Assembly: GCA_947471985.1 (NCBI GenBank)
Contig: CANIZL010000005.1
Location: 1 to 64,000 of the forward strand
Source: Verrucomicrobiota bacterium
GTDB taxonomy: Bacteria > Verrucomicrobiota > Verrucomicrobiia > Limisphaerales > UBA9464
Direction of reading: 5' to 3'
Length of the DNA: 64,000 nucleotides
Shown one piece after another: positions 54,760-61,767 of the stretch. The notes under the pieces were generated by a model that saw nothing but the letters and a program-made list of their open reading frames with translations, did no database searches and was not told the origin of the DNA. The stretch's first letter is position 1; each line of letters begins with the position of its first letter. The position numbers were made by a program, and so were the translations under genes.

Positions 54760-55035
54760 CTAATTCCGCTCGGGCGTGTTGCGGCGCAAACCCACGGCAC
54801 TGGCAATATCGTCAAACTCCTCGCGACTGACCTCGTGCATTTCCTTGCCGCGACGCGCCAACTGTTCGTTCACCTTGATGGCCTTCTCGGTCATCTCCTC
54901 GTGGGTGGACTGCGACCCGCCGATCAGGGCAAAGTTTTTGCCGGTGGTGACCCGCTTGTGGCCATCGTCGCCATCCAGTCCCACTCCAACCAGCAGGGCG
55001 CGGCGGGGCTTGGCGGGGGTTTTCCCGTTCGACAT
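54760..55035 (-). CDS. Small conserved protein of unknown function (91 aa)
   Basis: ATG 55035 starts a 91-aa basic-then-acidic protein containing RALLVGVGLDGDDGHKRVTTGKNFALIGGSQSTHEEMTEKAIK. The LxGVGLD..DGHxR.T.G.NF.L.GGS..TH motif is familiar from short hypothetical proteins of Verrucomicrobia and Planctomycetes. A longer frame to 55209 adds no similarity and overlaps the next gene's start region. Function unknown. Confidence 0.7.
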   Translation of the reverse strand: MSNGKTPAKPRRALLVGVGLDGDDGHKRVTTGKNFALIGGSQSTHEEMTEKAIKVNEQLARRGKEMHEVSREEFDDIASAVGLRRNTPERN

Positions 55036-55193
55036 GGGCAAACGGTAGGCACGTTCCGGCATTTGAACAATAGCGGAACCGGGACAGACGGCGTGAACCG
55101 GGGAAATTATGGGGCCTTCGCCGTCCCGTGGTGGGGTGTCGGTCGGGAATATTGTCAGTGGATTTACGGCCCGGCGGCGGCTCTGCTCCCGGC

Positions 55194-55985
55194 ATGCCGA
55201 AGGCGACATGGATTTTTGCGGCGGGGTTGACCGGTATGGTGGTGCTTTTCCTGGGTGTCTTTCAGCTCCGGGAGTTCCAGCGTGTCGCCGCGGAGTCGCA
55301 GGCCCAGCTGGCGGCGCAGACGGCCAGCGCGGCCGCCCTCACCGCCACCAACGCCACGTTGTCGGCCCAACTCGGGGCCGCGCGGGATCTGGTCGCGGAA
55401 TTGCAGCAGGCCGTCGAACAGGCCGCCCAACGCAAATCCTCCATGGAAGCGGAATTCCGGGCCGCGTTGGATTCCAAGGACGTCACCATCTCGGAACTGC
55501 AGGGGCGCCTGACGGTGGATATTCTCGATCGGGTGCTGTTTGATTCCGGCGAAGCGATATTGAAACCGGAGGGCGAAACGGTGCTGTCGAAGGTGGCGCA
55601 ACTGCTGGCGCAGTATCCCAAGCGACAACTGCAGATCATTGGCCACACCGACAATGTTCCCATCCGTCTGCGCACTGCGGGGGGATTCACGGACAACTGG
55701 TCGTTGTCGGTAGGCCGGGCGTTGGCGGCAGTACGCTTTCTGGAAACCCGGGCCGGGGTGGATCCGCACCGGCTGGCCGCGGTGGGCTGCGGGGAATTCC
55801 GACCGCTGGCCGACAATGCCACGACCGAAGGACGGGCGCGCAATCGGCGGATCGCCGTAGTGGTGCTCCCGGAAGAAATCAGTGATCTCAGCACGCCCAA
55901 GCCAAAGGCTCCTGCAGCCGTGCCCACCCCTCCCACGGCGCCCGTGGAACCCGCCGACAGCAAGCCGGCACCGGCAGCGCCCTGA
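55194..55985 (+). CDS. OmpA/MotB-domain protein with N-terminal membrane anchor and coiled coil
   Basis: 263-aa protein starting at ATG 55194 with a membrane helix (WIFAAGLTGMVVLFLGVFQL), a coiled coil of about 80 residues (QLAAQTASAAALTATNATLSAQL...), and a C-terminal OmpA-like peptidoglycan-binding domain (VLFDSGEAILKPEGE, IIGHTDNVPI, GRALAAVRFLETR, GRARNRRIAVVV). A Pro/Ala tail ends it. A role in anchoring the cell envelope to the wall or as a stator-like MotB relative is possible; no MotA is near. Confidence 0.85.
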   Translation: MPKATWIFAAGLTGMVVLFLGVFQLREFQRVAAESQAQLAAQTASAAALTATNATLSAQLGAARDLVAELQQAVEQAAQRKSSMEAEFRAALDSKDVTISELQGRLTVDILDRVLFDSGEAILKPEGETVLSKVAQLLAQYPKRQLQIIGHTDNVPIRLRTAGGFTDNWSLSVGRALAAVRFLETRAGVDPHRLAAVGCGEFRPLADNATTEGRARNRRIAVVVLPEEISDLSTPKPKAPAAVPTPPTAPVEPADSKPAPAAP

Positions 55986-56012
55986 GCCACCGCGAGGAGC
56001 AAAAGGCGGGCC

Positions 56013-56687
56013 TCAATCCAACCCGAGCAGTGGCAGCAGCTCCGACAACGACCGGATGGTAGCATCCGCGTCCGCGTGTTCGCGCTCGTCGCGTTGAAAC
56101 CAGCAGGTCGAAAAACCCACCGCCCGGGCGCCGGCGATGTCCTTTTCCGGATGATCGCCGACAAACAACAGCTCGTGCGGCGCTAATTTCAGCGCGGCGC
56201 ACACGTGGTGAAACGTGATCGGATCCGGTTTGTCCCGGCCGATTTCCCCCGAGACGAAAACCCGGTCGGGTCCGATGAATTCCGCCAGACCGGCCGCGTG
56301 GTATTTGGCCCGCTGAAATTGCGAGCCGCCATTGGTCAGGATGCTTTGCACCAAGTCCGTCCGGGCCAGCCGGCGCAACACGGGAAGCGTGTCGTCCACC
56401 CGGATATGCGCCGGGAACTCGCGTTGATACCGCTCCCACAGTTCGGCCCCGGAGGCGTCCGGGACCGGATACCGCTCCTTCAGGAAGGAAAAGAACTCCA
56501 CCCGGATGGAATGTCCCCGGGCATCCTGCGGCTTGATCAAGTTCCAATCGCGTTCGCTCAAGGGCCCCCACCACGCCTCGAAGAGCCGGGACAAAGCCGG
56601 CTGCCGATCGTAAAGCGTGTCATCGAGGTCGAAGACTATGCCCCGACACGCGGCGAATGGGGCGGCGGCGTTCTTTGCGGTACTCAC
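56013..56687 (-). CDS. HAD-family hydrolase (phosphoglycolate phosphatase/YjjG-like)
   Basis: 224-aa enzyme from GTG 56687. The HAD motifs are DLDDTLYD (I), SILTNGG (II), GRDKPDP (III) and FVGDHPEKDIAGA (IV). The GTG overlaps the TGA of the upstream cyclic-nucleotide-binding protein (GTGA), which fixes the start and shows translational coupling. Substrate may be a small phosphorylated metabolite; a nucleotide is possible, given the coupling. Confidence 0.85.
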   Translation of the reverse strand: MSTAKNAAAPFAACRGIVFDLDDTLYDRQPALSRLFEAWWGPLSERDWNLIKPQDARGHSIRVEFFSFLKERYPVPDASGAELWERYQREFPAHIRVDDTLPVLRRLARTDLVQSILTNGGSQFQRAKYHAAGLAEFIGPDRVFVSGEIGRDKPDPITFHHVCAALKLAPHELLFVGDHPEKDIAGARAVGFSTCWFQRDEREHADADATIRSLSELLPLLGLD

Positions 56688-57169
56688 GGGGCGGAGGACA
56701 CCGGCGGGGGTTTTCCGGTGGCGATCTGTTCCGCCAATTTCGTCCGCGCCGCGGCCAAACGCTGCACCAGCGATTCCGCCATGCCGCGCACCATCTGATA
56801 ACCCAGCGTCTGCTCGGCATCGCACGCCTGCCGCAAACGCGAGCCGGCGAAGCAGATGGCATCGACCGGCTCCAGCGTCCGCGCACTGAACTGCCAACGA
56901 TGCGGCGGCAACAACCAGGACCAGCCCACGAGTTCACCGGCCCCCAGCACCTGCACCACCATGGGCTGGCCATCAGGCCCCCGGGTCTCGATGGCGATGC
57001 GCCCGGAACGCAGCACGTAAAAACGATCGGCGGGCTCGCCTTCGCGGAAGATCTCAACCCCCGGCTCCAGGCGGACGTGCATCGCGGAGGCACTCAACAA
57101 CCGCAGCGATTCCCGGTTGAAATCCCGGAAGAACGGCAGCTCCGACAACAGGTGCGGGGTGGGATCCAT
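56684..57169 (-). CDS. Stand-alone cyclic-nucleotide-binding domain protein without a DNA-binding domain
   Basis: 161-aa protein starting at ATG 57169. The CRP-type domain spans most of it: FREGEPADRFYVLRSGRIAIET, then VLGAGELVGWSWLLPPHRWQFSARTLEPVDAICF. The cassette GELVGWSWLL keeps the Glu but the usual Arg of the R-A-A/S motif appears changed (HRWQFSART), so binding of a cyclic nucleotide may be altered. No helix-turn-helix follows, only a Gln/Arg/Ala-rich helix. It overlaps the HAD gene by four bases. A longer frame upstream is not used because it lacks protein-like sequence. Confidence 0.8.
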   Translation of the reverse strand: MDPTPHLLSELPFFRDFNRESLRLLSASAMHVRLEPGVEIFREGEPADRFYVLRSGRIAIETRGPDGQPMVVQVLGAGELVGWSWLLPPHRWQFSARTLEPVDAICFAGSRLRQACDAEQTLGYQMVRGMAESLVQRLAAARTKLAEQIATGKPPPVSSAP

Positions 57170-57374
57170 AACAAAATTTCTCCGAATTCCGGTCCGCCGC
57201 GACTGCCCCGCTTCATTGGGAAACCGGGCCAACCGGCAACGGATGCTTTGCTCACATGAACGTGACCCCAAGCGCTCCGTGGCACAATGGCGGAAACCGC
57301 TATTTTGCCTCTTCGATTCCATTAATTAATTATTTTCTGACGACCGCATCCGCAACGGCGAGTATGCGTCTGTG

Positions 57375-59147
57375 ATGAACATCGCATCGCCCGCCGGAGC
57401 CCCCCGCAATTCGCACGTCATTGCCTGGGTCGAAGAACAGGTCCGCCTCTGCCAACCCGACCGCGTCGTCTGGTGCACCGGTTCCGAAGCCGAGAAGATC
57501 GCCCTGCAGGACGCCGCCGTGGAGCAGGGAATCCTGCTGCGGCTCAATCCGGAGAAGCTGCCAGGTTGCTTCTATCATCGCTCCAACCCCAACGACGTCG
57601 CGCGGGTGGAGCAGTCCACCTTCATCTGCACCCCGCATGCCGAGGATGCCGGTCCGACCAACAATTGGTCCGCACCCCGCGAGATGTACGCGCGACTCCG
57701 CGGCCTGGTGGACGGTGCCATGCGCGGCCGCACCCTGTATGTCGTGCCGTATCTGATGGGCCCGGCGGGTTCACCCATGACCAAGGTCGGCGTGGAACTC
57801 ACCGACTCGCTGTACGTGGTACTGAACATGCGCATCATGACCCGCATGGGCGAAGTCGCCTGGGAACACCTGGGCGAGAGCGACGATTTCAGCCGCGGCC
57901 TGCACTGCCTCCTCGATGTGCATCCGGATCGGCGATACATCTGCCATTTCCCCCAGGACAACACCGTGATTTCCGTGGGCTCCGGCTACGGCGGCAACGT
58001 GCTATTGGGCAAGAAGTGCCTCGCCTTGCGCCTCGGTTCGTACTTGGGCCGCGACGAGGGCTGGATGGCGGAGCACATGCTTCTGCTGGGGGTGGAGGCG
58101 CCGAGCGGGCAGAAATCGTTCATTGCCGCCGCGTTTCCCAGCCAGTGCGGCAAGACGAATTTTGCGATGATGGTGCCGCCCGTGCGGTTCAAGGGCTGGA
58201 AAATCTGGACCGTGGGCGACGACATCGCGTGGATGCGGCCCGGCGCCGATGGCCGGCTGTGGGCCATCAATCCGGAGGCCGGCTATTTCGGGGTCGCCCC
58301 GGGCACCAACGGCCGGACCAATCCCAATGCCACCAGCCTGATCCAGCGTGACACGATTTTCACCAACGTGGCCTTGAAACCCGACGGCACCGTCTGGTGG
58401 GAAGGCCACGATGAACCCGCGCCGGCGGAGTGTCTCGACTGGCAGGGACGTCCCTGGACCCCGGCCTCCACGGAAAAGGCGGCGCATCCGAATTCCCGAT
58501 TCACCGCGCCCATGAGCAACAATCCGATGCTCGCCCCGGAGGTGTTGGATCCCCGCGGCGTCCCGGTGGATGCCATCATTTTTGGTGGTCGACGTGCGAC
58601 CACGGTGCCGCTGGTGTTCGAAGCGTTTAACTGGAGTCACGGCGTCTTCCTGGGCGCGACCATGGGCAGCGAAACCACCGCGGCCGCGACGGGAACGGTG
58701 GGCCAGGTCCGGCGTGACCCGATGGCGATGCTGCCCTTCTGCGGTTACAACATGGGTCGGTACTTCCGCCACTGGCTCGACATGCGGAAACAGATCCAGT
58801 TCCCGCCGCGGATTTTTCACGTGAACTGGTTCCGACGCGACGCCGACGGCCGGTTCCTGTGGCCGGGGTTCGGCGACAACATGCGGGTCCTGCGATGGAT
58901 TCTGGATCGCTGCCACGGCCGCGCCGGGGCGCACGAAACCCCGCTGGGCTGGGTGCCGCGCTGGGAGGATTTCGATGCCGAAGGATTGGTGGATTTTGAT
59001 CGGGCCCGCTTCGACGCCCTGCAAGCGATGAACCCGGACGAGTGGCGGCGCGACATTCTTTCGCACGACGAACTCTTCATGCGGCTGTATCAGTACCTGC
59101 CGAAGGAGATGATCTTCCAGCGGGAATTGCTGGTGGCCCGCCTCTGA
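57375..59147 (+). CDS. pckG: Phosphoenolpyruvate carboxykinase (GTP-dependent)
   Basis: 590-aa enzyme that makes PEP from oxaloacetate and GTP. Diagnostic segments are YVVPYLMGPAGSPMTKVGVELTDS, PSQCGKTNFAMM (with the reactive Cys258), WMRPGADGRLWAINPEAGYFGVAPGTN, the guanine-binding FHVNWFRRDADGRFLWPGFGDN, and HWLDMRKQIQFPPRIFHVNW. ATG 57375 follows GTG 57372. The gap to the divergent CRP-like gene is ~205 bases. Supplies gluconeogenic or anaplerotic flux. Confidence 0.96.
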   Translation: MNIASPAGAPRNSHVIAWVEEQVRLCQPDRVVWCTGSEAEKIALQDAAVEQGILLRLNPEKLPGCFYHRSNPNDVARVEQSTFICTPHAEDAGPTNNWSAPREMYARLRGLVDGAMRGRTLYVVPYLMGPAGSPMTKVGVELTDSLYVVLNMRIMTRMGEVAWEHLGESDDFSRGLHCLLDVHPDRRYICHFPQDNTVISVGSGYGGNVLLGKKCLALRLGSYLGRDEGWMAEHMLLLGVEAPSGQKSFIAAAFPSQCGKTNFAMMVPPVRFKGWKIWTVGDDIAWMRPGADGRLWAINPEAGYFGVAPGTNGRTNPNATSLIQRDTIFTNVALKPDGTVWWEGHDEPAPAECLDWQGRPWTPASTEKAAHPNSRFTAPMSNNPMLAPEVLDPRGVPVDAIIFGGRRATTVPLVFEAFNWSHGVFLGATMGSETTAAATGTVGQVRRDPMAMLPFCGYNMGRYFRHWLDMRKQIQFPPRIFHVNWFRRDADGRFLWPGFGDNMRVLRWILDRCHGRAGAHETPLGWVPRWEDFDAEGLVDFDRARFDALQAMNPDEWRRDILSHDELFMRLYQYLPKEMIFQRELLVARL

Positions 59148-59181
59148 TCCGGCCGCCCGCCCCCGGTGGGTGTGGGGTTTC

Positions 59182-59676
59182 ATGATGAAGACATTTTTCC
59201 TTCGGTTGAGCCGGATCCTGCCGGCGCTGTGGCTCGGCGCCGGTCTGGCCGTTTCGTTTGTGGCCATCCCGGTCGTATTCAGCCCGGCCGTCCGGGCAAT
59301 CCTGCCAAAGGAGGCGGTCGGCCAGGTGGCGCAGACGATCCTGGGACGTTTTTTCTGGGTCCAACTCGGGCTGTGCGGCGTCGGACTTTTCTCCCGCTGG
59401 GCCGCTGGTGGCGCCTGGAGCCGGGGGGAGCGTCTCGCCTGGGTGATTCTCAGCCTCGGCTCGGTCGTGGCCGCCGGATGGTTGCATCCGAAACTCCGCG
59501 CGCTGCATCAGACGCGCTATGACGCGGGGCAGAGTGCGGCGGTCCGGGACGCCGCCGCCGCGGAGTTTGGTCGCTGGCACGGCGGTTCGCAGGCGGGCAA
59601 TCTGGTAATGTTGCTGACGCTGGGCGGATTGACCTTCGCCGGCAGCACCCGCCGGCCTTCCGCCCCTTTGGCCTGA
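59182..59676 (+). CDS. DUF4149-type four-helix membrane protein
   Basis: 164-aa protein with about four helices (ILPALWLGAGLAVSFVAIPVVF; FFWVQLGLCGVGLFSRWA; LAWVILSLGSVVAAGWLHPKL; NLVMLLTLGGLTFAGS). The sequence WLHPKLRALHQTRYDAGQSAAVR matches the TMEM205/DUF4149 pattern, including the His-Pro-Lys and a following acidic helix. ATG 59182 with a second ATG next to it. Function unknown. Confidence 0.75.
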   Translation: MMKTFFLRLSRILPALWLGAGLAVSFVAIPVVFSPAVRAILPKEAVGQVAQTILGRFFWVQLGLCGVGLFSRWAAGGAWSRGERLAWVILSLGSVVAAGWLHPKLRALHQTRYDAGQSAAVRDAAAAEFGRWHGGSQAGNLVMLLTLGGLTFAGSTRRPSAPLA

Positions 59677-59736
59677 GCCCGGGTCATTCTGGGGGGTGAC
59701 AAGCCCAATAATCCCGTCAACTTGGGCATCAAACAC

Positions 59737-60042
59737 ATGCCCCTACAGAAACAGATTGTTCGTGACGAGTGCGAACTCCTCGTCACTGGCCGCGTCGACG
59801 GTGCAGCGGCCAACGAGTTGGAAGTGGAAGTTCTGGCCCTGGCCAAGACTCCGATTCAAAGCGTCTACCTCAACCTAGCGAACGCGAACTTCCTCTGTTC
59901 CGCCGCGTTGCGGGTCATCCTCCAGAGTCACCGCCAGTGGCACGCGAAGGGCCGCCGGTTTGTGATTTCCCGGACCTCGCCGGAAGTGGACCAGATCCTG
60001 GACCTGACCGGCATGCGGGAGTTGATCGTCGAACCCACCTGA
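59737..60042 (+). CDS. STAS-domain anti-sigma-factor antagonist
   Basis: 101-aa single STAS domain (SpoIIAA/RsbV type). The segment NANFLCSAALRVILQSHRQWH holds the phosphorylation position: DSSG(L) is replaced by CSAAL, with the Ser kept and the preceding Asp changed to Cys. ATG 59737 starts MPLQKQIVRDECEL; a TTG 15 bases earlier is possible. It ends two bases before the ATPase gene, so the pair is a partner-switching module. Confidence 0.88.
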   Translation: MPLQKQIVRDECELLVTGRVDGAAANELEVEVLALAKTPIQSVYLNLANANFLCSAALRVILQSHRQWHAKGRRFVISRTSPEVDQILDLTGMRELIVEPT

Positions 60043-60044
60043 CC

Positions 60045-60449
60045 ATGGCCGTCGCAGCGGACATCATCCTGCCGGTGACCCCGGAGCTGCCCCAAGTGGC
60101 GCACGCCCGTCTGGAGGCGTTTGCGCTTTCCGTGGCGCTGCCGGCCAAGGTGATGTTTGCGGTCGACACGGCCCTGGAAGAATTGCTGCAGAACGTCGTG
60201 GACTACAGCGGCGCCCACGAGGTGAAACTGTGGCTCACCGTGGAGGGCGGCGAATTGCGCATGGAACTGGCCGATGACGGTCGCCCCTTCAACCCCCTCG
60301 CAGAGCCCGGTCCGGATCTTTCGGTTCCCCTGGCCGAACGCGACGTGGGCGGTCTCGGTGTGCACCTGGTGCGGCGCATGATGGATCGGGCCGCCTACGA
60401 ACACCGGGGCGGCCGCAATTGCTTGAAGCTGGCGAAGACGCTGGTTTGA
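60045..60449 (+). CDS. RsbW/SpoIIAB-type serine kinase (HATPase) anti-sigma factor
   Basis: 134-aa ATPase of the GHKL fold. The N box is DTALEELLQNVVDY, the acidic G1 box ELADDGRPFNPLA and the G2 box DVGGLGVHLVRRMMD. Partner of the STAS protein, which it phosphorylates and binds. The sigma factor or effector they regulate is not in the window. Followed 45 bases later by a symporter gene. Confidence 0.88.
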   Translation: MAVAADIILPVTPELPQVAHARLEAFALSVALPAKVMFAVDTALEELLQNVVDYSGAHEVKLWLTVEGGELRMELADDGRPFNPLAEPGPDLSVPLAERDVGGLGVHLVRRMMDRAAYEHRGGRNCLKLAKTLV

Positions 60450-60494
60450 GGCGGATCCGTCGCCTGCCCCAAAAACTCCCCCACGGGATCGGCG

Positions 60495-61682
60495 GTGAAA
60501 CGACCCAACCTCACCCTGCTGGTCCTCGCGGCCGTTTTGCTCGGCATTGCCATTGGCCATTTTGCCCCCGCCCGGGGCATCCAATTGCAGGCTTTGGGCG
60601 ACGGCTTCATCGGCCTCATCAAGTGCTTCATCGCCCCGATGGTCTTCCTGACCGTGACGCTGGGCATGGCGGGAATGACGAGCCTGCGGACCACGGGGCG
60701 GGTGGGTCTGAAGGCGTTGATCTATTTTGAAGTACTGACCACGCTGGCCTTGCTGCTGGGTCTCGCGGTCGCCACGTGGTTGCAACCGGGGGCCGGTCTG
60801 GATCCAGATCGGTTTGCCACCGCAGCCGCCGATGTGGCCAAGTACCGGGCCCGCGCGGAGCAGTTTTCGTGGCTCGGCTTTTTTCTTCAAAACCTGACCC
60901 TGCAGGTCCTGGTGGTCGCGCTGCTGTTCGGCACCTGGCTGGGGCGCTGGGCGGGCCGGGCGCCCGTGATCGCGGGTTTGGAATGGGCGTCCCGCCACGT
61001 CTTCCGAATTCTGCGCTGGGTGATGTGGCTGGCGCCATTGGGGGCCTTGGGGGGAATGGCGTACACCGTGGGGCGGTTCGGTCTCGGCAGTCTGGTGCCG
61101 CTCGCCAAACTCATGGCGGCCGTTTACCTGACCATGGCCCTGTTTATTTTCGGCGCGCTCGGCCTGGTGATGCGCTGGTGCGGGCACAGTCTGTTCCGGT
61201 TTCTGCGCCATATCCGGGAGGAACTGCTGATCGTGCTGGGCACGTCCTCCAGCGAGGCCGCGCTCCCGCAGTTGATGGTGAAACTGGAATCCTTCGGCTG
61301 CCCGCGCCCGATCGTCGGCCTCGTCGTGCCCGCCGGATATTCGTTCAACCTCGACGGCACCACCGTGTACCTGGCCATGGCCGTAATGTTTCTCACCCAG
61401 GTGTACCACGTGACCCTTTCGCCGGGGCAGATCGTGGGCTTGATCGGCGTGCTGGCGGTCACGTCCAAGGGATCAGCCGGGGTCACCGGTGCCGGCTTTG
61501 TCACGCTGGCCTCCACCTTGATGGCCTTGAAAGTGGTGCCGGTCGAAGGCCTGGCCCTGCTGCTGGGCGTGGATCGGTTTATGTCCGAAGCCCGTTCCAT
61601 CACCAATCTCATTGGCAATGGTGTCGCCGCCCTCGCCGTGGCCCGGTCGGAACGTGGGGCCACACCGGCCGGAGAACGTTGA
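60495..61682 (+). CDS. Dicarboxylate/amino acid:cation symporter (DctA/GltP family)
   Basis: 395-aa membrane protein with the family's helical hairpin motifs: GTSSSEAALPQLM (serine-rich hairpin 1), PAGYSFNLDGTTVYL (NMDG-like), SKGSAGVTGAGFVTLASTL (hairpin 2) and LLGVDRFMSEARSITNLIGNG. GTG start at 60495. It could import C4-dicarboxylates, aspartate or glutamate with protons or sodium; the residue equivalent to the substrate Arg cannot be assigned with certainty. Confidence 0.9.
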   Translation: MKRPNLTLLVLAAVLLGIAIGHFAPARGIQLQALGDGFIGLIKCFIAPMVFLTVTLGMAGMTSLRTTGRVGLKALIYFEVLTTLALLLGLAVATWLQPGAGLDPDRFATAAADVAKYRARAEQFSWLGFFLQNLTLQVLVVALLFGTWLGRWAGRAPVIAGLEWASRHVFRILRWVMWLAPLGALGGMAYTVGRFGLGSLVPLAKLMAAVYLTMALFIFGALGLVMRWCGHSLFRFLRHIREELLIVLGTSSSEAALPQLMVKLESFGCPRPIVGLVVPAGYSFNLDGTTVYLAMAVMFLTQVYHVTLSPGQIVGLIGVLAVTSKGSAGVTGAGFVTLASTLMALKVVPVEGLALLLGVDRFMSEARSITNLIGNGVAALAVARSERGATPAGER

Positions 61683-61767
61683 CCCAGGGAGCTCCCCGCG
61701 CCCGGCAGGATCGGCCCTGGCGACGGACAACCTATCCCTTTCCTGAAGGTCCCGGAGTGGTCACTGT

